64,000 bases of DNA from positions 116,385 to 180,384 of the forward strand of contig PVWP01000008.1 in NCBI GenBank assembly GCA_003003925.1, written 5' to 3'. The DNA comes from Aphanothece cf. minutissima CCALA 015. GTDB lineage: Bacteria; Cyanobacteriota; Cyanobacteriia; PCC-6307; Cyanobiaceae. The notes beneath the pieces are model-generated. The model saw nothing but the letters and a program-made list of their open reading frames with translations, was not told the DNA's origin and ran no database searches. Made by a program: the position numbers and the translations under genes. Below are positions 54,701-64,000 of this stretch, piece by piece; the first letter of the stretch is position 1, and each line of letters begins with the position of its first letter.

Positions 54701-56208
54701 ATGGCGGCGGCAGCCCCTGGCCGAACTTCAGTTACAACATCATCACAGCCGGCAATGGCTTTGCAACAAGCAACAGCCTCACACTCAATCCGTCCGGTAT
54801 CAGCAGTGCCCTCCTGACTTACGGCACCAACCTGGTTCAAGAAGTGGATGGCAATGCGTCCACCTTCGATGTGCAGTGGCAACCCAGGAATGGCTCCGGG
54901 GCTACCGCTTCGGCACTCTCCAGCTTGGGCAAGGGTCAGCGGAATCAGTTGGCCATGGCGGGTGCCTTTGACCGTGTCTTCGCCTCCCTGGCTACGGCGG
55001 CTGGCAACCAACCTGGAACCACCACAGGTGCCAATGCCACAGGGACTGCGATCGGTACGACGGGGTTCACAACAGGGCAGGCTGCGGCAGCGGGTGTCAG
55101 CAGTGACTTCCTCACCGCCACCTCCGAGCTCCTGGGCTTGACCTCAGGCAGTCAGCTTGCGGCGGCGATTGACTCTCTCTCACCGGAGCCCTATGCGGCT
55201 TACCAGGCTGTTGGCCTGGCGACCCTCAAGCGTCAGCGCGAGCTGTTGTTTTCGCTCGCTGGCAACTGCCAGAGCCATGGCTGGTTGATCAACGGCCCGG
55301 AGACCAGGAAGGGGCAAGCCCCAGAACGTCCCGTGTGTGTCTTTGCTCAAGCCTCGAATACGACAAGCAGCATCAGGGGGCAGGAGGGTCTTTCCTCCTA
55401 TGACGCTGGCATTTTTTCCTCCGTTTTTGGTCTGGAGTATGCGCTTTCCAGGCAGTGGAGTGTTGGCGCTGCCTACGGCTATGGAACCTCCAATCTCTAT
55501 GACATGAGTCTGACGTCGGCCAATGTCAGCGCCGATGTCAATGGTGGTGCCTTCTACGCCGTCTATCGACCCACTGAGCGGTGGACCATCAAGGGTTTGC
55601 TCGGCTACAGCAGCTTTGCTGTCGACGGCAGCCGCAACGTGGCCTCCATCGGAAATGGCTCAACGATCCATGGGGCCACCGCTGCCAAGGGCTACACCGC
55701 GGCGATCCATGCCTCCTACGACATCCTCATCAACGCTGGCCAGGGGAATGGATCGATGCGGCTCAAACCCATTGCTGGTCTGGCCTGGGGCGGCTACCAG
55801 CAGAATGGGTTCACTGAATCGGATGGTGGGGCGCTGAACCTCCGTGTTGACGGCAATACGGCCAGCAGTCTGGTGGCCACCCTTGGGATGGAGTTGGCGT
55901 TCAGCCCCATCGCCTTGAGTCAGGACAAGGTTCAGAGCATCACACCCCGGTTGGCGGTGGCGTATCAGCTCGATGCACTGGCCAACAGCAGTGGAAACAA
56001 GTCACTCAACGCAACCTTCGTTGCGGCGCCGAGTGCGGGCTCCTTCTCCACCCAGGGCGAAAACGGAGGGGCCAATGCCCTCACCGTTACCGGTGGTGTT
56101 GATGTTCAGCTTGCCAGGAATGCTTCTCTGTATGCAACGGTGAACTATCAAGTGGAATCCAACGGCAGTCAATTCGGCTACGGAGGCGGACTGAGGATTC
56201 AGTTCTAA
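51790..56208 (+). CDS. Large Gly-rich autotransporter
   Basis: 1472 residues. A long N-terminal extension ends in a signal peptide (hydrophobic segment about 37-58, ending SASA). Residues about 65-310 are Gly-Ala repeats such as GGAGGNGGAG, similar in look to PE_PGRS or collagen-like low complexity. Then come three autotransporter-associated repeats: TFTGANTYTGTTTIENG, LNLNGINLYTGSTTVAAG and LSLTGNSTYTGSTTVANG, typical of beta-helix passengers. The last 290 residues are the barrel, ending in RIQF with the terminal Phe needed for insertion. Surface adhesin or S-layer-like role is likely but unproven. The start is uncertain; Met21 is another choice. Confidence 0.87.
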   Translation: MLFQELPSTDDECGGRPRARMVPCGRWRAQFHVSGSVAVLPLALLAGGVIGATSASAQVVNTGTLTGTAGTAGAAGLPGTTGPAGSNGNEGGAGGPGGNGSLGAAGGAGGDGQTGTNTSITNSRSINGGSGGTGGAGGAGGDGGTGGVASGAGGFGGTGGIGGRGNDGGAGGNGGAGVSGTGLLIENTGSITGGAGAGGGAGGSGGRGGRGGQGTHPAIRGGAGGNGGVGGNGGAGGNGGAGVSGSDLSINNTGTITGGAGGFGGAGRAGGAGGSGGSGPTNGSSGSSGGAGVAGVNGIGAAGISLTGGTNTITNGSSATIRGGSNRPGGDGINLSGGTTAITNLGTIVRGVAFTSYSVRLSGDARVSVLTNAQGGNAPLTYFGALPGTYNVVVQSLSNRGRLSVFEPSGTMTFGIDASSSLAVNRYTNILTGVAASAITNEDTQFAFGLLSWRLSAGSEANSWDLIVSTKINPSQTYHEASQLGAGLLPDFESGTLRVDQANGSYAQNFTLDSSSTNRIDQYGNAATFSGVFSDAVAGTAGNLAIVNSASGGRTTFTGANTYTGTTTIENGATLEIGNGGTTGSISNASNIINNASLVFNRSNDYTYTGVVSGTGRLIQSGGGVLNLNGINLYTGSTTVAAGSGLAVNGSIAASSGLTVNAGATIKGTGTLPATSVLSGGILAPGNSIGTLTFNGDLSLSSGSISSFEVGVASADQVVSTGSIALGGTLNLNFGNFDGAPLSSYILFSAPTISSQFSSINATGLSSFFSYGIQYTGNSVLLSVLRGMATGTTTDITNVNSTIFSGGTLVVNSPGLYTQNWLLGAEATSTVDLDGNRSVFSGIFSDLTPGQAGSITFSNPGFLSLTGNSTYTGSTTVANGATLSVNGSIASSSELTVQPGSTIGGSGSLPQTNLVAGAQISPGNSIGTITAAGLRLNGGTINAEIQGPQNDKIRVIGDVTNVTGSVNLLAYGGGSPWPNFSYNIITAGNGFATSNSLTLNPSGISSALLTYGTNLVQEVDGNASTFDVQWQPRNGSGATASALSSLGKGQRNQLAMAGAFDRVFASLATAAGNQPGTTTGANATGTAIGTTGFTTGQAAAAGVSSDFLTATSELLGLTSGSQLAAAIDSLSPEPYAAYQAVGLATLKRQRELLFSLAGNCQSHGWLINGPETRKGQAPERPVCVFAQASNTTSSIRGQEGLSSYDAGIFSSVFGLEYALSRQWSVGAAYGYGTSNLYDMSLTSANVSADVNGGAFYAVYRPTERWTIKGLLGYSSFAVDGSRNVASIGNGSTIHGATAAKGYTAAIHASYDILINAGQGNGSMRLKPIAGLAWGGYQQNGFTESDGGALNLRVDGNTASSLVATLGMELAFSPIALSQDKVQSITPRLAVAYQLDALANSSGNKSLNATFVAAPSAGSFSTQGENGGANALTVTGGVDVQLARNASLYATVNYQVESNGSQFGYGGGLRIQF

Positions 56209-56229
56209 ACATCATGCGGTGGCAGGGGC

Positions 56230-57306
56230 TCAAGGCAGCAGCACCAGCCCCACCAGCACCAGGATCAGGCTGGCGCCCCACAGCCCCAGCACCACCTGCT
56301 GCTCCGCCATCCCACCGAGTTCGAAATGGTGGTGCAGCGGCGCCATGCGGAACAGGCGCCGCCCCTGGCCGTCGGGGCCCTTGGTGGCCTTGAACACCCC
56401 CACCTGCAGGATCACCGAGAGGGATTCGGCCAGGAACACCCCGCCCATCAGCAGCAGGGGCCAGAGGCTGTCCGTGAGCAGCGCCACCGAGGAGAGGGCC
56501 GCCCCCATGGCCAGGGAGCCCGTGTCGCCCATGAACACCCGCGCCGGGTGGCGGTTCTGGCTGAGGAAGCCGAGCCAGCAGCCCGCCATGGCGGTGCAGA
56601 AGGCGGCCAGCACCGGATCGCCCCCGTGCCCCCGCAGCATCAGCTGCAGCCCCATGCCGGTGAACACCACGGCGCCGCAGCCGGCGGCCAGGCCGTCGAG
56701 CCCATCGGTGAGGTTCGTGGCGTTGCTCTCGGCCAGGAACACGAACAGGGCCAGGGGCCAGATCAGCAGCCCGAGGGTCAGCACCCGGCCGAAGGGCAGC
56801 CCCAGATCACCGGGCACCCCGCCCCCCAGCCAGCCGCCCTGGTGGGCCCAGACCAGGAAGCCGACGGCGGCCAGGGCCTGGAGCAGCAGCTTGCCCCGGG
56901 GGCTCAGGCCCGTGTTGGTGCGCCGGGTGAGGCTGCGCCAGTCGTCGACAGCGCCGATCGCCATGTAGGCCAGGGTGACCGCCGCCACCGCCAGCGGGCG
57001 GGGATCCTCCGGGGTGATCAGCCCCCCCACCAGCACCCCCACGGGGACCACCAGCAGGCCCCCCATGGTGGGGGTGCCCGCTTTGCTGTGGTGGGCCTGG
57101 GGCCCCTCATCGCGGATCACCTGGCCGAGCTTCAGGGCCCGCAGCCGCGGCACCCCGAGGGCCGCCACCCCGGCGCTGACCAGGGCCGCCACCACCAGCG
57201 GCAGGGTCAGCATGGAATTGGCCACCAGGGCATCGCTGGCCAGGCAGGCGCCCAGCAGGATCAGGGCGAGCAGGGCCGCAGGGAGGCGGCCGTCGCGGGA
57301 GGCCAT
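56230..57306 (-). CDS. mraY: Phospho-N-acetylmuramoyl-pentapeptide transferase
   Basis: 358 residues, about ten membrane segments. Transfers phospho-MurNAc-pentapeptide to undecaprenyl phosphate, forming lipid I for peptidoglycan. The catalytic Asp pair is in [21 protein letters not shown] carries the Mg site, and [11 protein letters not shown] and the cytoplasmic HHHFELGG motif are present. Complete. It is convergent with the autotransporter gene 21 bases away. Confidence 0.96.
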   Translation of the reverse strand: MASRDGRLPAALLALILLGACLASDALVANSMLTLPLVVAALVSAGVAALGVPRLRALKLGQVIRDEGPQAHHSKAGTPTMGGLLVVPVGVLVGGLITPEDPRPLAVAAVTLAYMAIGAVDDWRSLTRRTNTGLSPRGKLLLQALAAVGFLVWAHQGGWLGGGVPGDLGLPFGRVLTLGLLIWPLALFVFLAESNATNLTDGLDGLAAGCGAVVFTGMGLQLMLRGHGGDPVLAAFCTAMAGCWLGFLSQNRHPARVFMGDTGSLAMGAALSSVALLTDSLWPLLLMGGVFLAESLSVILQVGVFKATKGPDGQGRRLFRMAPLHHHFELGGMAEQQVVLGLWGASLILVLVGLVLLP

Positions 57307-57340
57307 CGGAAACGCTGCAGGGTGGAGCCGGCGCGGGCCG

Positions 57341-57592
57341 TCAGTCCTCCCAGTCTTCCTCCGAGGGCTCGTCGGCCGGGTTGTAATCCTCCTTCTCGCC
57401 CATCAGCGCCGACAGCTCCTCCTCCTCCACCGTGCTCACATCGGTGCTGGCGGTCTCCTCGTCGGCGACCAGGCGGCCGCTGGCCTCCAGCAGGCTCAGC
57501 AGGTCGGGCTCATCCCGCAGCGGCAGCACCGGCGCCGGCTCGTTGCGCCGGTAGCGGGTCAGGGAGGGGTTGATGGTGTCGAGAATGCTCAT
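57341..57592 (-). CDS. DUF3134 protein
   Basis: 83 residues from [20 protein letters not shown]. The DUF3134 pattern is seen in [20 protein letters not shown] and [15 protein letters not shown], followed by an acidic tail. Small cyanobacterial proteins of unknown function. Upstream of mraY on the same strand by 34 bases. A longer start twelve codons upstream is open but not supported by similarity. Confidence 0.75.
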   Translation of the reverse strand: MSILDTINPSLTRYRRNEPAPVLPLRDEPDLLSLLEASGRLVADEETASTDVSTVEEEELSALMGEKEDYNPADEPSEEDWED

Positions 57593-57645
57593 GCCGTCAG
57601 GCTGGGTCGTCAAGGACCGACTCACCACTCTATCGCGCCGCCCCC

Positions 57646-57858
57646 ATGACCCCGTCCAAGTTCCTGGAGGTGGGCCGGCTCTGGTCGGCGGCCCTCCTGC
57701 TCAGCACCCTGCTGGCCGCCGCCGGCCTGCGCTGGCCCCAGCCCCTGCCGGTCCAGCCGGCGGTGGTGGCCGCCCTGGTGCTGGGGCCGCCCCTGCTGCT
57801 GGCCCTGGTGGTGCTGCTGCGCTGGCGGCTGCCGCCGGCGGACCAGGGGGGAGAATGA
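57646..57858 (+). CDS. Small two-span membrane protein
   Basis: 70 residues with hydrophobic segments at about 13-29 and 41-59 (VVAALVLGPPLLLALVVLL). No family recognised. It precedes argG by 45 bases on the same strand. Confidence 0.5.
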   Translation: MTPSKFLEVGRLWSAALLLSTLLAAAGLRWPQPLPVQPAVVAALVLGPPLLLALVVLLRWRLPPADQGGE

Positions 57859-57903
57859 CCCCCAGGCGCCAGAATCGGGCGCCACAGCGCAGGAGCGGCA
57901 CGG

Positions 57904-59160
<1,257 letters not shown>

Positions 59161-59953
59161 TCTTCTGGGGTGCCCCTCCACCGCCGCGTCCCTCCCGATC
59201 CGAGCGGCTGGCGGCGTCCGGGCCGCCCAGCCGCAGGGCCCGCTTCAGGGCCTGACCCCAGCCCTGCTTCCTGGCCACGGTGGGCACCAGCAGGGGCTGG
59301 GAGCGGCCTGAACCGGGGGGCGGTCCGTCGGCCGCGGCGGGGTTGAGGCTGTAGAGCCGATCCCGCAGGGACTGGTTGTCGGCGAGCAGGTGCTTCTGGT
59401 GCTCCATCACCGTGGCCAGGCGCTGCTGGAACTTGCGCTCGAAGATCTCCGGCAGGTCCTCCAGCATTTCGTGCAGGGCCTTCAGCTCATCGCGGGCGGC
59501 GGCCAGCTCCATCTCCAGCTGCTGGGCGTCGGGGCCGGTGGTGGTGATGGCCAGGCTGGTGGGGCTGGCGGTGGCGGGGCCAGGGGTGGCCGCCGTGGCT
59601 GTGGCCGGCGGGGGGGCGGTCGGCATGGCAGGGCCGAGGTCGTCAGCGACGGCCTCGGCGACGACGGGGGCCGGATCGTGGGCGGCGGGGACGTCCCCGA
59701 AACTGAAGCTGGCGGGCGGTGGCACCGGTACGGGGGCCACCGGCTGGCCGGGCGTCAGCACACTGGCGGCCGGCGGCGGCGGACTGGAGGGCCAGCTGGA
59801 AGGGGGGAAGGCCGGCTGGGCCGGCAGTCCACGCGACGCCGGTCTGCCTTCCGGGCCGGCCTCATCGCCGTCCGTGGACCTGTCCGTCGCCGTCATCGCC
59901 TGGCACCCATTGGGCGGACTTTAGGCCCAGGGAACAGGGGAGAACAAGCCGAC

Positions 59954-60316
59954 TCAGGCCGTCGCCGCTTCGGTGGGGGCCACCTCGACCGCCGCGCCGG
60001 GGACGCTGCGGGGCGGGGGCATGGGACCGTCCTGAATGACGGTGAGGTAGCGGATCACGTCCTCGGAGAGACGCATGGCCCGCTCCAGCACGGCCACCTG
60101 CTGGCCGTCGCCGCTGTGGTTGAGCTGCACATAGATGCCTTCCCGATGCTTGGCGATCGGGTAGGCCAGGCGGCGCTTGCCGCGCATCTGGGTGTCGAGC
60201 ACTTCGGCGCCGGCCTCGACGACGATGTCGCGGTACTTGGCGACGTGGGTCTCGACTTCCTCCTCCGGGATGTCCGGCCGGAGGATGTACATCGTTTCGT
60301 AATAGGGCTGCGTCAT
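59954..60316 (-). CDS. rpsF: 30S ribosomal protein S6
   Basis: 120 residues. S6 binds the central domain of 16S rRNA with S18. Typical sequence: [41 protein letters not shown] and the alanine-rich tail common in cyanobacteria. Complete. Spaced 57 bases after the coiled-coil gene's start, no other ribosomal genes near. Confidence 0.95.
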   Translation of the reverse strand: MTQPYYETMYILRPDIPEEEVETHVAKYRDIVVEAGAEVLDTQMRGKRRLAYPIAKHREGIYVQLNHSGDGQQVAVLERAMRLSEDVIRYLTVIQDGPMPPPRSVPGAAVEVAPTEAATA

Positions 60317-60409
60317 GGTCGCCTGTGGAGGGGCTGATGGGCACCGGGGCCCGTCAGCGACGGATCCAAGACCCTATCGCAGCGCCGTGGCTCCCTCCAG
60401 CGGAGCTGC

Positions 60410-60877
60410 TCAGTAGAGCTGCATCCGCACCGCCTCGGAGACGGTGGGGATGTCGGCCTCCTTGCCCCGCAGGCTCTGGACCACGGAGAACAGCACCAGG
60501 AGCACGGTGCCCAGGAAGATCGTGTTGGAGAGGGTGCGGACGGCGAAGCCGGCGCCGAGGGGTGCCAGCACCGTGTCGAAGGCCAGGCTGAGCAGCACCA
60601 GCACGATGTCGATCAGGATCGCCTGCAGCACGTTGAAGCGGATCGGGTAGGGCACCCGGGGGTTGCGCACCACCAGCAGGAACAGCAGCAGGAACAGCAC
60701 CAGACCACCGAAGGGGACGGCCTGCTCCAGGATCACCAGGGGCAGGGCCGGCAGCGCCAGCCACTGCAGCAGCGGGAACATGTCGAACAGGGCCTGCCCG
60801 AAGCGCAGGGCATCGCTCAGGGGCAGCAGGTAGGCCAGGGCTCCCAGCAGCCGCTGCCAGATCGGGGGACCTTCCAT
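60410..60877 (-). CDS. Tic20-like membrane protein
   Basis: 155 residues, four hydrophobic segments (for example PLVILEQAVPFGGLVLFLLLFLLVV). The pattern RNPRVPYPIRFNVLQAILIDI is the Tic20 signature, the protein import channel component of chloroplasts; the cyanobacterial relative has an unknown role in the cytoplasmic or thylakoid membrane. Complete. Lies between aroE and rpsF on the same strand. Confidence 0.87.
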   Translation of the reverse strand: MEGPPIWQRLLGALAYLLPLSDALRFGQALFDMFPLLQWLALPALPLVILEQAVPFGGLVLFLLLFLLVVRNPRVPYPIRFNVLQAILIDIVLVLLSLAFDTVLAPLGAGFAVRTLSNTIFLGTVLLVLFSVVQSLRGKEADIPTVSEAVRMQLY

Positions 60878-60913
60878 GGGGGCGCTGGCTCGGGGGCGGA
60901 CGGTTCCCGCAGG

Positions 60914-61828
60914 CTAGGGGGGCCCCAGCCGGGCCAGGGCGGCCTCCCGCATGGCGATCACCGGCACGTCCCGCCGGCCGCTCCAGAGCCGCAGGGAGGC
61001 GGCCCCCTGCTGCACCAGCATCTCCAGGCCGTCGATGGTGCGGCAGCCCCGGGTGCCGGCCAGGCGCAGCAGGGCCGTGGGCCGAGGTGTGTAGATCAGG
61101 TCGTAGACCGTGGCGGCCGGTCGCAGCAGGGCCACCTGCTCCGGGGTCAGGGGCGAGCGGCCCGCCGCCGCCGGATCCCCGCCGGAGGCCATGCCCACCG
61201 GGCTGGTGTTCACCACCAGGTCGGCGCCCGCCAGCGCCGCGGCCAGGGGATCTGCCCGGTCGGCCATTGCGGAGTCCCAGGCCAGGGGCTCCAGGCCGGG
61301 GGCCCAGTCGGCGCAGGAGGCGAGGAAGTGCTCCAGGCGGGTGCTGTCACGGCCCGCCACCCGGATGCGGTTCACGCCCAGCTCCACCAGGCCCGCCACC
61401 ACCGCCCGGGCGCTGCCGCCGCAGCCCAGCACCAGGGCCTCGCGGGCGGCCAGGTCGCGCAGCGGCGCCAGGAACCCCTCCACATCGGTGTTGGTGCCCA
61501 GCCAGCCGCCGCCGTCCCGTCGCACCAGGGTGTTCACCGCCCCCAGCCGCCGCGCCAGGGGGGTCAGTTCCTGGGCCAGGGCGGCGGCGGCCTGCTTGTG
61601 GGGCAGGGTGACGTTGAGGCCGCGGCAGTCGATCGCCTCCAGGCCCTCCAGCACCACGGCCAGGTCTGCCGCCGCCACCGGCAGGGCCAGGTAGACCCAG
61701 TCAAGGCCGAGGGCGGCGAGGGCGGCGTTGTGCATCGCCGGCGAGAGGGAGTGGCGCACCGGATCCCCCAGCACCCCCGCCAGGGCGGTGCCGCCACCGA
61801 TCGCCGGTGCTGCCTGGGGGGTCGCCAT
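60914..61828 (-). CDS. aroE: Shikimate dehydrogenase
   Basis: 304 residues. Reduces 3-dehydroshikimate with NADPH. Shikimate-binding site GDPVRHSLSPAMHNAAL, LNVTLPHKQAAAAL with the catalytic Lys, NTDVEGFLAPL with the Asp, and the NADPH loop VLGCGGSARAVV are all present. Normal length with about 15 extra N-terminal residues. Divergent from dnaK, 176 bases apart. Confidence 0.95.
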   Translation of the reverse strand: MATPQAAPAIGGGTALAGVLGDPVRHSLSPAMHNAALAALGLDWVYLALPVAAADLAVVLEGLEAIDCRGLNVTLPHKQAAAALAQELTPLARRLGAVNTLVRRDGGGWLGTNTDVEGFLAPLRDLAAREALVLGCGGSARAVVAGLVELGVNRIRVAGRDSTRLEHFLASCADWAPGLEPLAWDSAMADRADPLAAALAGADLVVNTSPVGMASGGDPAAAGRSPLTPEQVALLRPAATVYDLIYTPRPTALLRLAGTRGCRTIDGLEMLVQQGAASLRLWSGRRDVPVIAMREAALARLGPP

Positions 61829-62004
61829 GGGCTCGGGTGAGCAGCTGCCGCCCGACCGTAGATCCCCCGGATCCCAGGCTCCGACAGGCCCAGACCCGCC
61901 TCCCGGTACGGCACCGGTTCGGGAACCACCCCTCGCCTGGGTGAACCCTGGATGCGGAAGATGGCTCCAGTCAGAACTTCATCCACACCAGGAGGTGGTC
62001 ATCC

Positions 62005-63909
<1,905 letters not shown>

Positions 63910-63944
63910 TCCGTCGGCCGAGTGCCGCGGTTCCGACAGCCACG

Positions 63945-63969
63945 GCCCCCCTCTCCAGGGGGGCTTTTT
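63945..63969 (+). terminator. Rho-independent terminator after dnaK
   Basis: GCCCCCC, loop TCTCCA, GGGGGGC, then TTTTT. A seven-base G/C stem directly followed by a T run, 35 bases after the dnaK stop. Confidence 0.9.
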
Positions 63970-64000
63970 CATGGCTGCCGCAGTGTTCAGGCGCCGCTGG

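Overview
The window is a GC-rich chromosomal segment of a unicellular picocyanobacterium, most likely Cyanobium or a freshwater/brackish Synechococcus. This rests on gene content and order: dnaN, a PRC-barrel gene, purL, purF, a gyrase/topoisomerase IV A subunit, an exported TPR gene and queG are the set that, from memory, sits next to dnaN in marine Prochlorococcus/Synechococcus. A Tic20-like protein, DUF1400 and DUF3134 proteins and a UbiB-type kinase also point to cyanobacteria.

Layout. (1) 1-3663: end of queG, TPR gene and gyrA/parC-type gene, all on +. (2) 3664-27158: about 23.5 kb of accessory DNA between the convergent ends of the topoisomerase gene and purF, which I remember as neighbours in related genomes. 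It holds a reductive-dehalogenase-like protein with a TetR regulator, small redox/detoxification genes (tautomerase, NIPSNAP, azoreductase), a broken HxlR regulator, a P-loop NTPase-DHFR fusion, a MarR-controlled transporter operon, an AAC(3)-I-like acetyltransferase, an integron, a Phd/PIN toxin-antitoxin module, a phytochelatin-synthase-like protein and envelope glycan genes. (3) 26023-33186: GT4 gene, purF, purL, PRC-barrel gene and dnaN on -. (4) 33187-33580: a non-coding region with repeated DnaA-box-like 9-mers, a candidate replication origin. (5) 33581-63909: thrC, DUF1400, UbiB-like kinase, recN, gadB, a small autotransporter-type barrel, AraC regulator, SDR, uvrA, LCP protein, purT, a very large Gly-rich autotransporter, mraY, argG, rpsF, Tic20-like, aroE and dnaK.

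The main discovery is a chromosomal integron at 15817-20866. A complete integron integrase, with the extra IntI-specific segment, is followed on the same strand by an attI-like region with 15-bp direct repeats and then by five attC sites that I could fold by eye. They separate cassettes carrying a DUF1801 protein, a TmrB-like kinase plus a methyltransferase, an HNH nuclease with a WYL-like N-terminus, a bleomycin-resistance-like VOC protein and a GNAT acetyltransferase. The integrase points towards its cassettes, opposite to classical integrons. Just beyond the array lie a degraded ORF and an AAC(3)-I-like gene translationally coupled to a DUF3592 membrane protein, so the island concentrates drug-modifying families in a photosynthetic bacterium.

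All assignments come from reading sequence and remembered family signatures; no database search was run. No tRNA, rRNA, CRISPR array or insertion sequence was seen.
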